In this document: positions 31,080-43,460 of the stretch, piece after piece
Numbering within the stretch: the stretch's first letter is position 1
Layout: each line of letters opens with the position of its first letter
Origin: Isoetes taiwanensis
Taxonomy: Eukaryota; Streptophyta; Lycopodiopsida; Isoetales; Isoetaceae
NCBI GenBank assembly: GCA_021234155.1
Contig: JAJEKV010000004.1
Span: 25,833,831 to 25,897,830 of the forward strand
Direction: 5' to 3'
DNA: 64,000 nt
Notes under the pieces: generated by a model
What the model was told of the DNA's origin: nothing
What the model saw: the letters and a program-made list of their open reading frames with translations, nothing else
Databases searched by the model: none
Translations under genes and position numbers: made by a program

Positions 31080-33625
31080 CACTGATGCCTTCACGGCTAT
31101 GGGACCTCACGTTCCAAACATCAATATGGTTGAGGTTCCCTCCGACTCAGATGATGAGGGTGAAGATTTATATCATAACCCTGCGCAAGAAGGAGGGACA
31201 AATGGAGCTCAAGGAGGAAGAAGTCTCCATGGACTTGGATAAGGAAGTGGCGACATCACGAGATTCCATGAGGGAAGGTCTTTGGGTAACCACCTTACCC
31301 GTTTCTTTTTGTCGGCCTTCCGACCGACGGGCAAGTCCTCTTCATAGCCCTATCTAGGGCCGAGGCTGAAGCTTCATGGTGGGCCCTCCCGCATGCACTT
31401 TCTACAGCCCGGCCACAAGAAGCTTCCCTATCGATGCGTTTACTTATGTACTATTTCGACGGCGGGATCTCGCCACGGCGGCCTTGGGTCACAATATTGC
31501 TTGGATAGAGAATGAAGCTCCTCACGGCAGCCCCATTGGCCGTTGCATATCCACCGGAGGTTGCATGCTGCGGTACGCCACGGTAGACCACAGGGTAACT
31601 TCTGTGCGACAATTGCCTCCATCACCTCCTAGGGCCGGGGATAAAGGGCGGGGCCTAGTTCCTAGGCCCGATTGTGCTATACAATTTTTGTTTATATAGA
31701 TATATATCGTGTATTTTATGAGATTTTGGATTGGCAACCTGTTTGGACCAAATTGAAAAATGGTGTACCTTATTTACTTATTAAATACAAAGTTCTCTTG
31801 ATAAGTATAACTGAATTGTTTCTTTTATGACATCCTCTTCAAAAGCATTAAAGTAGAATATAGTGGCATTACAAAATGTTCTCTATTCATTTTAACTATG
31901 TTTGAGAGGAAACCATTTGGGAATATGAGGAGAGAATCACCGATATGGTTAGGGAGGACGATCCCAGGACCACTTAGGATCAAGACTATGGCGAGATATG
32001 GTGAATATCCGGAGTGGGAGGAAGGCTATGAGATCGAACCACCACCACCCGGAGAGCCCTACGACCCTAACAAGGGGTGGAGATAGTTAACATCCTTAGG
32101 GACCCGAGCTCTAAGATCACGAAGATGACCACAATCTTGCATTATTTGGGACTATTGGAATATGGCGAGCCGCGAGGGCTTTCGAGGATGCCAACGACCA
32201 CCTTTGGCAACTCTTTTTTATGCTATCGCGAAGGCTTTTTAACCTTCTCATTATCAGCCCAACATGGAATACCAAGCAATCATTGTCCAAGCACGGGCGG
32301 CTATAAACTTGTCCGGAACATGCGGGGAGAGTACCAGCCCTGGCGATCCTGCATACCTCGCCAACCCTAGGCCTGATCCCTTCCGCTATGTTTTCTTTGT
32401 TGCTGGTATCTTTTTGTGTGCGGTAGAACTTTAAAAGTTTCCCTTTGTATCATACCTACTTGTGTCTTAACCCATGTACCAATCAACTTGTTGTTGTACT
32501 CAACTTGAATGAAATAAAAATATTGTCTTACGTTTTGTATATTCTTTTTGTCTCGATTATTTTAAAGGGGTTGTACATTGATGTAAATACGCTATATATT
32601 CATGAATGCTCCCTATAGGCGGTTATGCGTAAGCGGCCGCCAAAATACCCTCCAGCGCCCGATGGGCTCACCCCGAGCGAGGAATTGATGTTAATGAAAA
32701 GGCAACTTCGGCGAATTACAGCCTATGTGTTGCATACCAATCCAACGCAACAAACTCAAGAGGGGCGGACGAATTACCTCGCGACCATTGAGTCCCAACT
32801 GCACAACCATCTCCTCCCAGAGCTAGCCACGTACACAGTGAAAGGAGGACTCATGCTAAACGTCATCGAAGTTCCTCTAAGGATAGCGCCGCTTCCTCAC
32901 ATTCAACCACTTGATTGTCTTGGGTCATCATTATCCCAGACGGTGACCATTCAAAGGCGTAAGGATAAGGAATACCGAAAACCGTTGTCTGACCATAACT
33001 AGTATATGGAAGAATGTCGGAAGTTGGCTCGGTTTGATGGGAAATCGAGGAGGAGGCTTGAATCACGAGAATCTTGGTTGGACGAAATGAAGGAGTTTAG
33101 GAAGTCCTATGGAATAGCGGAGAAGGATACGAGGAAGGTTGCCACCACCAACCTTCTGCTGCCAATATTTGGTGGAAGGGTTATGCGAGCTAAGCACTTG
33201 GGCGGGGAGGCGGTGCAAGTTCAAGAAGTTAGCTAAGGCTTTCAAATGCATTACGCCTGCGATGCGCACAAATGCCAAAATTCGAGACCTTCTACAAGGT
33301 TGGAGCGAAAGGGCATGTCCGTTCAGGCCTACGGATGGGTTTATCGTTTGAGGTTGTATGTACGGGGAATGAATAAAAAAAAGGGCGGTAGGGGCTACAT
33401 TGAAGGCTTGGCCCCATCCATTAAGCGCATGGTCAAGGCCATAGACCCAAAATCAAGCTTGAGTAAAGCTAAGGCATTAAGCCTCGAGGAGGACCGCGCA
33501 AGGAACCCATTGATCCAGGACACGCTCCCTTTACTACGCAGCTCCCGCGTCCACCCACAAACCCGCTCACCAAGTCCGGGGGCCCTCCGGCTGAACTTTA
33601 CGGTCGCCCGAGAAGAAAGTTAAGC
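31080..33625 (+). pseudogene. Gag region of gypsy element 2
   Basis: Gag-like blocks are spread over several frames. GQVLFIALSRAEAEASWWAL (about 31330-31390) resembles the A..L.G.A..WW core of plant gag. A later frame at 33246-33623 contains a probable gag C-terminal helix region (YIEGLAPSIKRMVKAIDP, then SLSKAKALSLEEDRA). A Pro-rich acidic stretch (EIEPPPPGEPYDPN, about 32030-32075) lies between. No intact CCHC knuckle was found. The spread over 2.5 kb suggests insertions or decay. Confidence 0.6.
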
Positions 33626-34129
33626 CTTTAGCGCGGATAAGGAACAATGCCCGGCAAGGAAGTTGGAGGCCTCTTCACAGTCCATTCCTAAAGAGGCGGA
33701 GAACAGCTCCGCCGGGATAAGGCATGCTACGAGGTGTATGAGGCTCGACACTTCATGCCGAGAATTGCCATGCGTCCACGCTAGGCGCCCGGCTGGCCAT
33801 GGCCGGACCTTGATTGGGAAGATCACGGAGTCAATCTCCTCTGCGGAGGGCGAGGGCTATCGAGTATATTTCCGCGGTCGTCTCATATTCTTGCAGCTAT
33901 AAAAGCGACAAACGCCAAAAGTCAACCTTACATTATTTCTACAATAGGCCAAGTAAAGCGGTAAGCCCTTCATAATTTTGATGGACCGCGGGTACTGCAT
34001 AATTTTGCTTCTCTAGAATGGCCAGTGCTTATAAATTTGGAACGTTGAGATCCCACCTAAGCCTTGATCCACATTAGCGTTGGTAAGATCGAGACACACT
34101 CATGGCGTATAAACCTTAAGATCACGGTT

Positions 34130-34290
34130 GCGAATGCACATGTTGCCTTGGGTCTTTGAGTTAATGGACATTGGCAAATATGATCTTATTGTTGGAATGG
34201 AGTTTTTAGCATCTGCCAAGGCCAACATAGACTGTCGAAAAGGGAGGTCACCTTCAAAACGCCGCTAATGGAGCCGTGTGACTATAAAGG
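34130..34290 (+). pseudogene. Protease C-terminal block of gypsy element 2
   Basis: MDIGKYDLIVGMEFLASAKA followed by NIDCRK is the conserved YDxILGMDWL block that ends gypsy proteases. The active-site DSG block upstream (expected at about 33900-34100) was not recognised. Confidence 0.75.
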
Positions 34291-34559
34291 TGATTCATTC
34301 CACTCCCGCTATCGATCGATGTCAATAAACAAGTTAGAAAAAGCTATACGCGAGGAATGAACTCCTTTGCCTCATTAAACTTGCCTCCATTGAGTCGACT
34401 CCAAGCGAAAGCAAAAATGTCCCGGCGCCTTAGCACTTTGAGACATTGCTAACCTTCTTGAAATTTAGCGATCTTTTTTCGGATAGAGATCCACAAGCTT
34501 CCTCCTTTGGAGGGGTAGAATGTGAAATAACTCTTGAACCGGTACTAAGCCTACCAGCA

Positions 34560-35330
34560 AGGCCCCATGCAGAATGAGCCCTCGAGTTAGCGGAGCTTAA
34601 GAAACAACTACAAGAGTTCTGAACACGGGGTTTTATTAGGCCTAGTGTTTCACCATTTGGCTCCTATTCTTTTTGTCAAGAAGAAAGATGGCTCCTTAAG
34701 GATGTGTATTGATTATAGGCAACTCAATAAGCATACCATCAAGAATCGCTATGCTTTGCCTAGAGGCAGATGATCTTATGGACCCGTTACAAGGAGCAAA
34801 ATATTTCTCAAAAGATTGATTTAGCTCAGGATACCATCGGATAAGGATAAAGGAGGAGGACATTCATAAGTCTGCTTTTAATTTATATGGGCATTATGAG
34901 TTCTACCGTCATGCCTTTTGGATTGACCAATGCCCACAAGCGTTTATGCGGTTGATGAATGACATCTTCCGCCAATACTTGGATGACTTTGTTGTCATTT
35001 TCTTTGATGACATTCTCATCTATAGTAAAACCTTGCGGCAACATGAACAACATCTACGATTGGCTTTGCGAAGCTAAAGGCGCCATCAGCTCTTTGCCAA
35101 GTTTTCTAAATGCAAGTTAAGCCACTCAGGGGTCGACTATTTGGGGCATATTATTTTAGCGAGAAGGAATTGCCGCTACGGACCCGACCAAGATAGAAGC
35201 GGTAAAAGGATTGGCCCGATCCGGCTAATGTTTGGAGGTCCGGAGTTTCTTGGGACTCGCGGGATATTATAGGAAATTTGTTAAGGATTTTGCAACAATT
35301 GCGCACCTCTTACTAATCTCACAAGGCATG
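34560..35330 (+). pseudogene. Reverse transcriptase of gypsy element 2
   Basis: Blocks appear in order in shifting frames: [43 protein letters not shown] (about 34675-34730), [28 protein letters not shown], and catalytic FFDDILIYSK (about 35002-35030), then LGLAGYYRKFVKDFA-like sequence at 35255-35300. The catalytic Asp pair is present. At least five frame breaks occur, so no functional enzyme can be made. Confidence 0.9.
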
Positions 35331-35399
35331 AGAAAGTGAAGGATTGGATGGAACATTGGAAAGCAAAAGTCCAAGTCGATTTCGAAGCTCAAAGTGCTT

Positions 35400-35760
35400 T
35401 AACATCTACACGGTCCTCACCTTGCCCTGATCACGAAAGGATAAATCGGTAGCCACCGATGCTAGTAAGATAGCTACCGGTGGAGTCTTAATGCGAGGAA
35501 GGGAGAGTTGTTGCCTACGATTCAAAAGAAGATGAATGATGCGAGCGGCGATATCCTACCATGATCGAGGAGTTCTTTGGCGGTTGTTCGTGCTCTCCGT
35601 GTTGGAGACACTACCTTCTTGGTAGAAGGTTTCAGCTCGTCTGGATCATCGAGTCTCTGCTATCTATCCACCCGGCCAAATCTAAATCTCCCGTCGGCGA
35701 AGATGGATGGAATTCCTTGAGGAATATGACTTGAGATTGTATACAAGCGGGGAAAGCACA
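35400..35760 (+). pseudogene. RNase H of gypsy element 2
   Basis: ATDASKIATGGVLMR (about 35453-35497) is the family's first catalytic block. RRYPTMIEEF (about 35548) corresponds to the conserved Y...E motif. A segment at 35720-35790 resembles the end of RNase H, which in this family reads KHNVVADALSR. Confidence 0.85.
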
Positions 35761-36029
35761 ATGTGGTTGCGGATGCTTTGTCCGTCATCCCTTCATAACC
35801 CGGACCCATTGTAGCGCCATTTCCACACTCACCGGCGAGTTTGGGAAGCGGATAGAAACAGAGACCACGGCCCGCAGATCCCAAATTTTGTAATATTTGG
35901 GAAAGTTTGGGTAAAGGAAGCCCGTACCAATAAAAAGCGTGAAGCATTCGTTCATATAAGAAAGAGGGCAATTTGTTATATCACAAAGATAAGTTGTGTG
36001 TTCGGCGACTTCGAGGAGTCGCGAAAGGC

Positions 36030-36640
36030 GATTCTCCATGACACACACAACAGCCCTATAAGCGGGTCATGCGGGGTTTATGAAAACTTACTTTAAGATC
36101 CGCTCCGACTATTTTTTGGCCTTCACCCGATGAAGAAGGATATTGCTAGGTACATCAAAGCGATTAATAGGGTTTGTCGGCAAACCAAAGTGAGCAATTA
36201 AGAGTTCGGGGGAGTTGCAACCTTTGGATGTGCCCAATGCCAAGTGGGAAGTCATAACCATGGATTTCATTGTGGGCCTTCCACACTCTCTCCGTGGATA
36301 TGATGCATTAATGGTGGTGGTTGACAAATTATCAAAGATGGCTCACTTCACTGCCATGTACGCTTCCCACCGGACACCGCCCTTCACACCGCCTTGCTCT
36401 TTGCAAAAAAGAAATTTTTCAGGTTACGGGATCACCAGGAGTAATTGTATCGGATAGGGATCCTAAGTTTGTCGGTGCGTGCGGAAGGATTTCTTCGCCA
36501 CCATCGAGACCAAACTTGCCATGAGTGACTTACCATCCTCGAGACGGATGGTCAAAGCGAGCGTGTCAATCGTATTATCGAAGATATGCTACTGAAGCTA
36601 TGTATGGAGTAAAAAAAGCGGTCACAATGGGCGGATTATA
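36030..36640 (+). pseudogene. Integrase of gypsy element 2
   Basis: The zinc-binding part spans about 36040-36200 (HDTHNSPIS, MKKDIARYIKAINRVC). The core starts in the frame at 36215-36457 with [20 protein letters not shown] (first catalytic Asp) and [12 protein letters not shown]. The second block SDRDPKFVG lies at about 36450-36475, and the third region TDGQSERVNRIIEDML at about 36545-36590 carries the expected Glu. Frames change between blocks. Confidence 0.9.
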
Positions 36641-37139
36641 TTTATACGGTAGAGGTTAAGCCTATAGCGATTACAAAGCGAGGAGTCTTCAAAGATGTCT
36701 CCTTCATGATAAATTATGGCTATCAATGTCTTACTCGGACCGTTGGCATAACCACATTTCTAAAGTGGAGGTCTCTCAAGGCTCCTTTTAAAATCACGGT
36801 GCCTTAGTGGAGGAAGTTGGGGGTTACTTATTGGCGCCGCCTTGATGCGTCGGAAGAGTCTAGCGGATAAGCTAGAAACCCCACGAATCTTCGGTGGGTA
36901 GTCCGGTTTGGCTTAAAGATCAAAGTAAAACAAGCCAAGCTTAAAATTGGTAGCATGTAAGTTGGCACCGGATGGGCTGGCCGTTCAGGATTACTGAGCG
37001 GCGTGGGAGAAACGAGGGCATATGTTGGACTTGCCACCCGGCGAAGATCCTGAAGGTCTTTCCATTGAGTCTTCTCAAGCAACACACCCCGATCGGAGGG
37101 AGGTTTTGGATACCCCAACTCTCCTAAGCCTGAAGAGCA

Positions 37140-37300
37140 TTTGGAAATAGTGCGAAGCTCTTCTTGGTCGAGCTTACAAAAGCGGACGAGAGGACTCAAA
37201 TGTTGCAATACTTGGTCAAGTGGAAGCACTTACCGGTTGAAGATGCTACGGGTGATGAAGATAGACCTTGAGAAGCACTATCCGGACTTCATGCGGGGAA
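37140..37300 (+). pseudogene. Chromodomain of gypsy element 2
   Basis: QYLVKWKHLPVEDAT (about 37205-37250) matches the chromodomain core YLVKWKGLP-x-EDATWE. The following Trp is replaced by Gly in this copy. KHYPDF follows about 30 bases later, which fits the domain's C-terminal helix region. This identifies the element as a chromovirus. Confidence 0.85.
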
Positions 37301-37349
37301 TCTGGGGCCGCACCATCAGCGATACTATCAACCCGGCTCGGTAGAAACT

Positions 37350-38011
37350 GAAAGGCTTTATTTGCCGAGAAATCATGTTCTAGGGGGTAGATGCATGGTA
37401 TATTATAATAATAACCAATGATGAGATCACCTTACCGTGTTCTCTAGGGCGTGGTGTATTGTTGATGTTAACATGACCACGAATTGCTTAAAAAGCATCT
37501 AGTAAATAGGCTGCGTTCATTCGGCTATCTGAGGCTGAACCATTCCTTATGCCACAATGAATTGCAAGCGTGGACATGATAGGTTCCCTTCTAGATACTT
37601 TTTCTTTTTATTTATAGAGTGGTCCTTCAACCACAATTTAATCATATTATTAACCTCACGGGTATATTGATGTGTGCAGGCCCGATGGACAGTCGTCACA
37701 CTGCCCTTGTATAGAGGGTTGCTGATGACCCAACTTTGCGTATTGGTTTTGTCTACATGTGTGATTTTTTATTTTTTTTTTTTTGTCACGGATGTTTTAA
37801 ATCAGACTTTGGTCCTACACTCTCTTGATGATAAGTTTGTATAAAGCACCTTGGTGCTTGTACTTTGATCTTTTCAACTTCAATGTATTACTGTCTAAAA
37901 TACTATAATTTCAACGTATTAATGTTATCTTCTTAACTCCATTTTCTAATTGAATGCTTTATTTATATGTATTGATTAGCTAACTAATCTTGAGGACAAC
38001 ATTATTTTTTT
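37350..38011. other. 3' untranslated region of gypsy element 2
   Basis: AT-rich sequence between the chromodomain and the polypurine tract with no reading frame of note. It includes the imperfect T-tract at 37766-37786. Confidence 0.5.
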
Positions 38012-38023
38012 AAGGAGGGAGAA
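38012..38023 (+). other. Polypurine tract of gypsy element 2
   Basis: AAGGAGGGAGAA lies directly against the TGTGGCG start of the 3' LTR. Confidence 0.9.
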
Positions 38024-39617
38024 TGTGGCGTTCCCGCGTATTTATCACGGTCTCGTCACGCATTCATTCATGGGACATGTACAAATACAAACCGTCACCC
38101 CCTAAAGGTGCGCCACCATGGGGTGCGAGGGAACTTAATTGTAACCATGGGGGTTCTAATTTAATCCATTAAGGATAATAACTTAATTAGGCTAATTCTT
38201 TGTTTGGGAAGGCGCCACACTTTGTCGATTGGGCGACATGGGGGTTGCCAAGTTAGGATGCCAACTTGACCCCTATCCTGTGATTGACTCACGAGAAGAT
38301 GTCGACCAAGGAAGGCCGGGGGAGGCTGGCCATCATACACCAGTGAGAGAGCCACCATACCGGTCGTCCCTGTGAATCAGCAGCTGAATTCTCAACTCCC
38401 AGGGGAGATGGAAGCCCCATGGAAAACAGTCGGCCCGAGTTGGGTAGGTGGCTATGTGGATTCTAGATAGCAGCTTGATTGTGTCCCGGTTTCTCTGTTC
38501 TCTTTGTGATTCAACCATAGAAACTAACCCTTGATTATACAAGCAAGTTCTCTTTATATTCAATTACGGTTCTTACTCACGAAAAGGATGGATTGTTAGT
38601 TCTTTGTTTAATCAGACTAAAGCGGGGGATTAGAGGGGTAGGAACCTACGAGAACGTGTATTGTAGTTTGCTCCTAGATAAGGCACAGCCAGAGTCCCAT
38701 TATATGCGGCCTGTGCACAAGAGCCCACGGGTCCTAGATGCTATGGTGCGGCAGCACCCGGACAAGGAACCGTGGTGACATGAGGGGTGGGGTCTTGAGC
38801 GAGCATACAAAAGGCTCTGAGACTCCCTACGGTGGGCTAGGCACGATGGCGGTCCGCGTAGAGGGCGGGTATGGGTCGACACTCCCCAGGTGTAGAGGTG
38901 TGATCCGTTATGGAGCACCTTGCACTTTGAGTAGATTTAGGGTGAGTAAAGTTAGAGATGCGGATGGGGGGGGGCTGATCACGGCCGCCTTCTCTAGCTC
39001 ACCCATGGAACCCTTGTGATTACGGAAGGGGCCTTCCCAGGGCTGCCTCATCGGACCCGAGTCATGAACACAGGTGGGCTCAAAGGGTGATCCCTTGAAC
39101 TGCGTCTCAGGAAGGCTATAGCGAAGCCATGGCATGAATTGACCCATCTGCAAAGTGTGCACGGGGGGGCGGATGGAGTGGACAACCCTAGCGATGTTCT
39201 ATGCCAGCCAGCGCCATGCCAAGACTTCGGTCTGGCGATCTCTTGAGGCCCGGCCGTCGGTCAATCCTCAGCGGAGTGCGGGGGGTGAACCACAGGTTTT
39301 GGGCGTTTTCTTAGGATTAGATGCATATTCTATGCGTTGGTATTTTGGAAGGATCGCCACCCTTGGTGGTGGTTATTTATATATATTAGATTAGTAACCT
39401 TGTGCTAACCCTTGTATTCATGCTTCCTTGGCGTAGGAGTCCCATTGAAAGCGTGGGCGAATGACCCCTACGTGTCCTTCTTGGGGCCTCATTCCATAGA
39501 TGGCCCGAAAGCAGGGGCGGGAGGGCCACTGCTCATCATGGTGATATGATCGCCATGGGAGGGGAAAGTCCCCGTATGTATACGTCCGAGGGTCGTATAT
39601 ATTCTGGGAGCGTCACA
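38024..39617 (+). repeat. 3' LTR of gypsy element 2
   Basis: About 1.59 kb, ending GCGTCACA. It is collinear with the 5' LTR and carries many short indels relative to it, several at G/C-rich positions. Confidence 0.93.
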
Positions 39618-39622
39618 ATAAC
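39618..39622. repeat. Right target-site duplication (ATAAC)
   Basis: ATAAC follows the 3' LTR and equals the five bases before the 5' LTR. Removing the element rejoins the LINE sequence. Confidence 0.93.
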
Positions 39623-41620
39623 CCCACAGGAGGGCTCGGTTCTAAAATCACAACAACTGATGTCTTCCAGGGCTTACAATGACTTGCCAATGGGAAGGCA
39701 GTAGACTTGGATGTTATGCAAACAGAGTTGCTCAAGTGGGCAGGGTCCACCATGCCACTGATCCTAACTGTCTTGTTCAATAGAGCATTACAGGAAGGCC
39801 TCCCCTGTAGTAGACCACTAGCAGGGTTGTTCCCATCTACAAGGCAGGTGATCCAGACTACCCAGCCAATTATCAAAAAATCATGGCTAGGTCGGTATTT
39901 ACAAACTGCTAGCTATCATTTTCGAACAATAGCTGACGAGATGGGCAGTAGAAGAAACAGAGGTGCGAGCCCTCATATATATAGGATTTAGGTCCCAACA
40001 CTCAACCATTGACCATATTTTCACTCTGCAAACTCTGGTTGAAGGTAGTAGGAACCGTCAACAAGACCTGTACTACTGCTTTGTCATCTTCGCCAAGGCT
40101 TATGACACTGTCCCTCGAGAAAAGCTCTGGGCGAGACTAAGACAGCTGAGGGCCGGTCCCTAGGAGCTCAACTTTTGTACCAAATCGCCAGGCAACTCAT
40201 ATATGTTAATGATGCTGATCTTCTAACTTACACTCTGCAAGACATGCAGGGCCATCTGGATGCCCCTAGATATATTCTGACTGAACACAGACATGCATGT
40301 CAATTTGGCCATGACTAAAGTGGTGTTCATCTCATCTCATCTCATCCTTCTGATTGTCAAGGGCCTTCCTCCTTCACTTACCGAGGGCAAAATGTGGAAG
40401 TGACACACACCTAAAAGTATTTGGAAATAGAGTTTTCTTCTACCTTGTACTGGAACACTTCTATATGGCTACAGGTGACATAGGTTGGAAAGCCATGTAT
40501 GCAATTTTGAACAACAGTCGCAAAGCAGAGTTATATGACTAGGCCCATCAGTCCCACTTATTTAGAGTCTTGATGCAGCACGTTCTTCTATATGGGGTCG
40601 AAGTCTGGGGCCCGGTGGTGCCCTTGCTACCTCGAATGACTTGGAACAGATGCAGAAAGCTTTCTTAGCATGGGCACTAGGAGTGAAATCCATGGTCCCA
40701 TAGTAAATTATGCTATAAGAGACACGTTTCTTGCCTCTACAGAGAACATATCTTGATCGCCACATCATCTACTTATCGAAGGAGGTTAGTATGGACGATG
40801 TTCGTCTCCCCAACTTGTCATACACCGTGGTTATGGGACCATAGCGCCTGAAGGTTGGCTGGAAGAAAAAGAGGGCTTAGTGGCTAGCCAGATGGAATGT
40901 GCAAGAGCACAGGTGCATACATGTGCAGATAGAAGAGAAGTGTCATAATTTGAGGTAGTAGCTTGATGTTTGCTTCCTCAACAAGCTTTGGGATGTCAGC
41001 ACCCTTGAGCAGGTCAAAATAGCACAGTAACAGCACCACAAATGAAGCTCGCAATGCTACCTGCGTTGCATGGAAAAGTGCAAAGTCATCGCTTCCAAAT
41101 TGAGATAATGCAGATGGTGTGGAGAGCCATACCAAAAGAGGCTTTGTAAGTGCTGCCAAGTGGGAGCCGTTGAGGATGAATGTCACACTCTTCAGAGCTA
41201 TCCCGCATATGATCACATATGAACGTGCTATGCTGAGTTGATCAGACCCAACTAGTCGCTGCACGTGATTTTGGGCACAACTTCAGCGCAGTTGCTAGGA
41301 TCATATCTTCAAGAGGTCATGGATAGGCAGTCTCAGCATTTCCTTGCACACTGTCTTAATAGGTGGCACAATATTTTACTATATATATTTGTTTAATTTA
41401 TCAGCATTCCTATTACTGCCACAGTTTTTCCCTCGAAAACTCTGTGGGGCGGGTCCTTTTAATCCGAATAGTAACACGTTTGTTGCGCTTTCTTTTTTGG
41501 GTCCCATAGGCTGCTTGGTCTCTATGGAGATGAAGATCATTCAATTGAATTTAATTCTTGCCCTTCAAGAGGGAACATGACAAAATTGCCATTGAGGAAT
41601 AATGTTACACAAAGCTTGAG
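39618..41620 (+). mobile_element. LINE, 3' part (RT and C-terminus)
   Basis: This continues the LINE interrupted at 26441. RT blocks are KAVDLDVMQTELLKWAG (39699), then FRSQHSTIDHIFTLQTL and YDTVPREKLWARL (39993-40150). A damaged active site at about 40205 reads YVNDADLL where the family has YADD. After TFKYLGIEF-like sequence (about 40415) comes a C-terminal zinc finger with LCKCCQVGAVEDECHTLQ (about 41145-41200) and a terminal block QSQHFLAHCLNRW (about 41330). The RT spelling is unlike plant L1 and resembles RTE/jockey-type LINEs. The exact 3' end and tail were not identified. Confidence 0.8.
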
Positions 41621-42049
41621 GGAAGGTAAGATTTGTTACGTCATAAGACAATAGCATTTTATTTGTATGGTCTACTGTACAAAATCAAGTTTATCTAATG
41701 CAGGCCACCTTATTAGTGTTTATGGATACAACCTACATGGCCCCTATGACTTTCATCAAGATGCTACATTATCCCATAATTAAGTCGAGGCATATTAAAC
41801 CCTTTTTCTCGAATCTATTTGGATGACAAAAGTTTATCTTGGGATTTTTTTTTTCTTTTTTGGAAGGGCGTCAAACTTTCTTCAATATTCCAAGAAATTA
41901 CATGTATAATTGCAAAGACAGGAATAAAATCTCGGCAGACAAAGATGATCCACTACGGCAACCCACTTATGCAAGAGATATTATACCCAAAACTTCCTCG
42001 AAGATCAAGGTTTCTTCTCAGGAGCAAACTAGAACATAGGTATGCCTTC
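41621..42049. other. No recognised gene
   Basis: Mixed sequence between two LINE fragments with a T-rich stretch at 41846-41862. No motif was seen. Confidence 0.35.
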
Positions 42050-42600
42050 ACTAATCTACCTTGTGCTTCATGAAGAACTTGGTCAGCAGTAATTGTTAAG
42101 CCCTTGAACATACACCACCGCTGCCTTTTTCAGATAGACCACACACACCAACCAACCTGACGCTAAATGGAAAGCCAATTGCTGCAACCAGTTCCAAGTG
42201 GAAGGATAGATAGCAAGAAGCACCTGCTAGCTAGTCAAGGCTACATGAAAGAGAGATAGCATCCACGACCAAATTGGCCGGACTTGATAGCATGGAAATA
42301 AACAATGCTCGAGAGTCTCAGTTTGTCGCCTACACAATGGGAATACAAGGAGCAATCTTATAGACTAGTAGATTAACCCGCAGATCTCTATGAAGGATCT
42401 GCTACCACAAGGCAAAAACTTTATGATGCGGCGATTTATCCCAAGCCCAAGACCACATTTGCTTCCACTAAGGAGGGGGAAGGTGAAGCTGCCAATGGCT
42501 TGATTGCTTGTTTACTTCGTTCGCTCAATAAGAATGGGCTCTATATAACCTCGATGGTTGCCAAATCGTAGTGTGTGATTCCACCCTTAACTGGAAGGCT
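42050..42600 (-). mobile_element. L1-type LINE fragment, antisense
   Basis: On the minus strand the sequence reads WKQMWSWAWDKSPHHKVFAL, then ILHRDLRVN, then CRRQTETLEHCLFPC and VRPIWSW. This is the zinc-finger RVT region at the C-terminus of plant L1 ORF2 (W..LW...P.KV..F.W....-C..C....ET..HL...C). Two frame breaks are visible. It is a separate insertion from the plus-strand LINEs. Confidence 0.75.
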
Positions 42601-42984
42601 TTCTAATCTAAGCGATGCACACTGTCAGTTTAAACCTTGTGATAGGAAGCGTGACGGCCCTTGCAAACTTGGTAACACGGTGACATCTTTAAGCCACATA
42701 TTCAACCTTGATTGCTGATAATCCAGGCTGAGAGCTGATAAGCTACCTCTAGAGGGTGTGAACCTTTAATAATCGACCTATGGGTGTTGATAACGGTACG
42801 TAAGGTGCAAATGTCGCGTGAGGAAGCTTGCGGTTACCCCGCTTTTGCCCGCGACAAATAAATGTGCTTTCGCCACTCCCGGCTGTTGTTTATTTGCTCT
42901 GAGGGGCTCCTGAAAGGTATTTATCCCCTTCCATATTTTTGAATGGATGGTGGAGTCCTTGTTCTATGGAATATTCAAATGGCG

Positions 42985-43460
42985 GGGTTATAATAAGCGT
43001 CCACTTTTATTGGCTCGAAAACTAACTTGTCGGGCCAGCGGGTTCACCCGAGCCCGAAAAATTTACTTGAAGCCCGTACCCGGTTAGGCGAACCCGGGGG
43101 CCCGGGATTTGCCAATTGCACGTGGCATTACTCACGGGTTAAGCAGAACCCAAACCCTTGATAAGTGTCGAGGCGGCCGGGCGGGCGTGTGGCTGTGGCG
43201 GCGGCTAGCAGCGTGGCCGCAGGCGACCCTCACCGGGTTTAAACAGGCGAACCCCATCGCCCACGTGAACCCGTCGGTCGGTCGCTTTGATTCGGTGACT
43301 ACCCGTCTGCGTCGGCGGCCCCCCTTTCGGTTAGGCCAACCGCTCACTTATTGGGCGGACAATCCGCCGAGGGACCAAGGCATTTTCGGGGGTTTAAAAC
43401 GGCGCATGCAGTGAACCCACCGGCGGTGGGTGGCCAAAGCGTAGGAGTCCTAGCCGGTCC
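42985..43460. repeat. GC-rich foldback segment, left copy
   Basis: Contains words such as CCCGAAAAAT, GGCGAACCCG, ACGTGGCA and AACCCAAACCC that occur in inverted order in the segment at 48300-48868, over about 190 bp. Within itself it also has an inverted pair (GGCGAACCCG... and CGGGTTTAAACAGGCGAACC). It may be the end of a long-TIR DNA transposon or an independent foldback MITE. Nearby open frames have no recognisable domain. Confidence 0.5.

Larger units (their letters stand above)
26442..39617 (+). mobile_element. Full-length Ty3/gypsy element 2, nested in the LINE
   Basis: A 13.2-kb LTR retrotransposon with LTR termini TGTGACG...CGTCACA (full at the outer ends), a perfect primer binding site, a polypurine tract and a 5-bp target duplication. 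Pol order (protease, RT, RNase H, integrase, chromodomain) is that of a chromovirus. It is much longer than element 1 because about 6 kb lies between the primer site and the protease, including an extra 241-codon ORF. Multiple stops and frameshifts make it inactive. Confidence 0.95.

Noticed and set aside
40884-41264. 126-codon minus-strand frame with hydrophobic stretches
   Set aside because: The plus strand of the same bases encodes the LINE C-terminal zinc finger (LCKCCQVGAVEDE), so the minus frame is its shadow.
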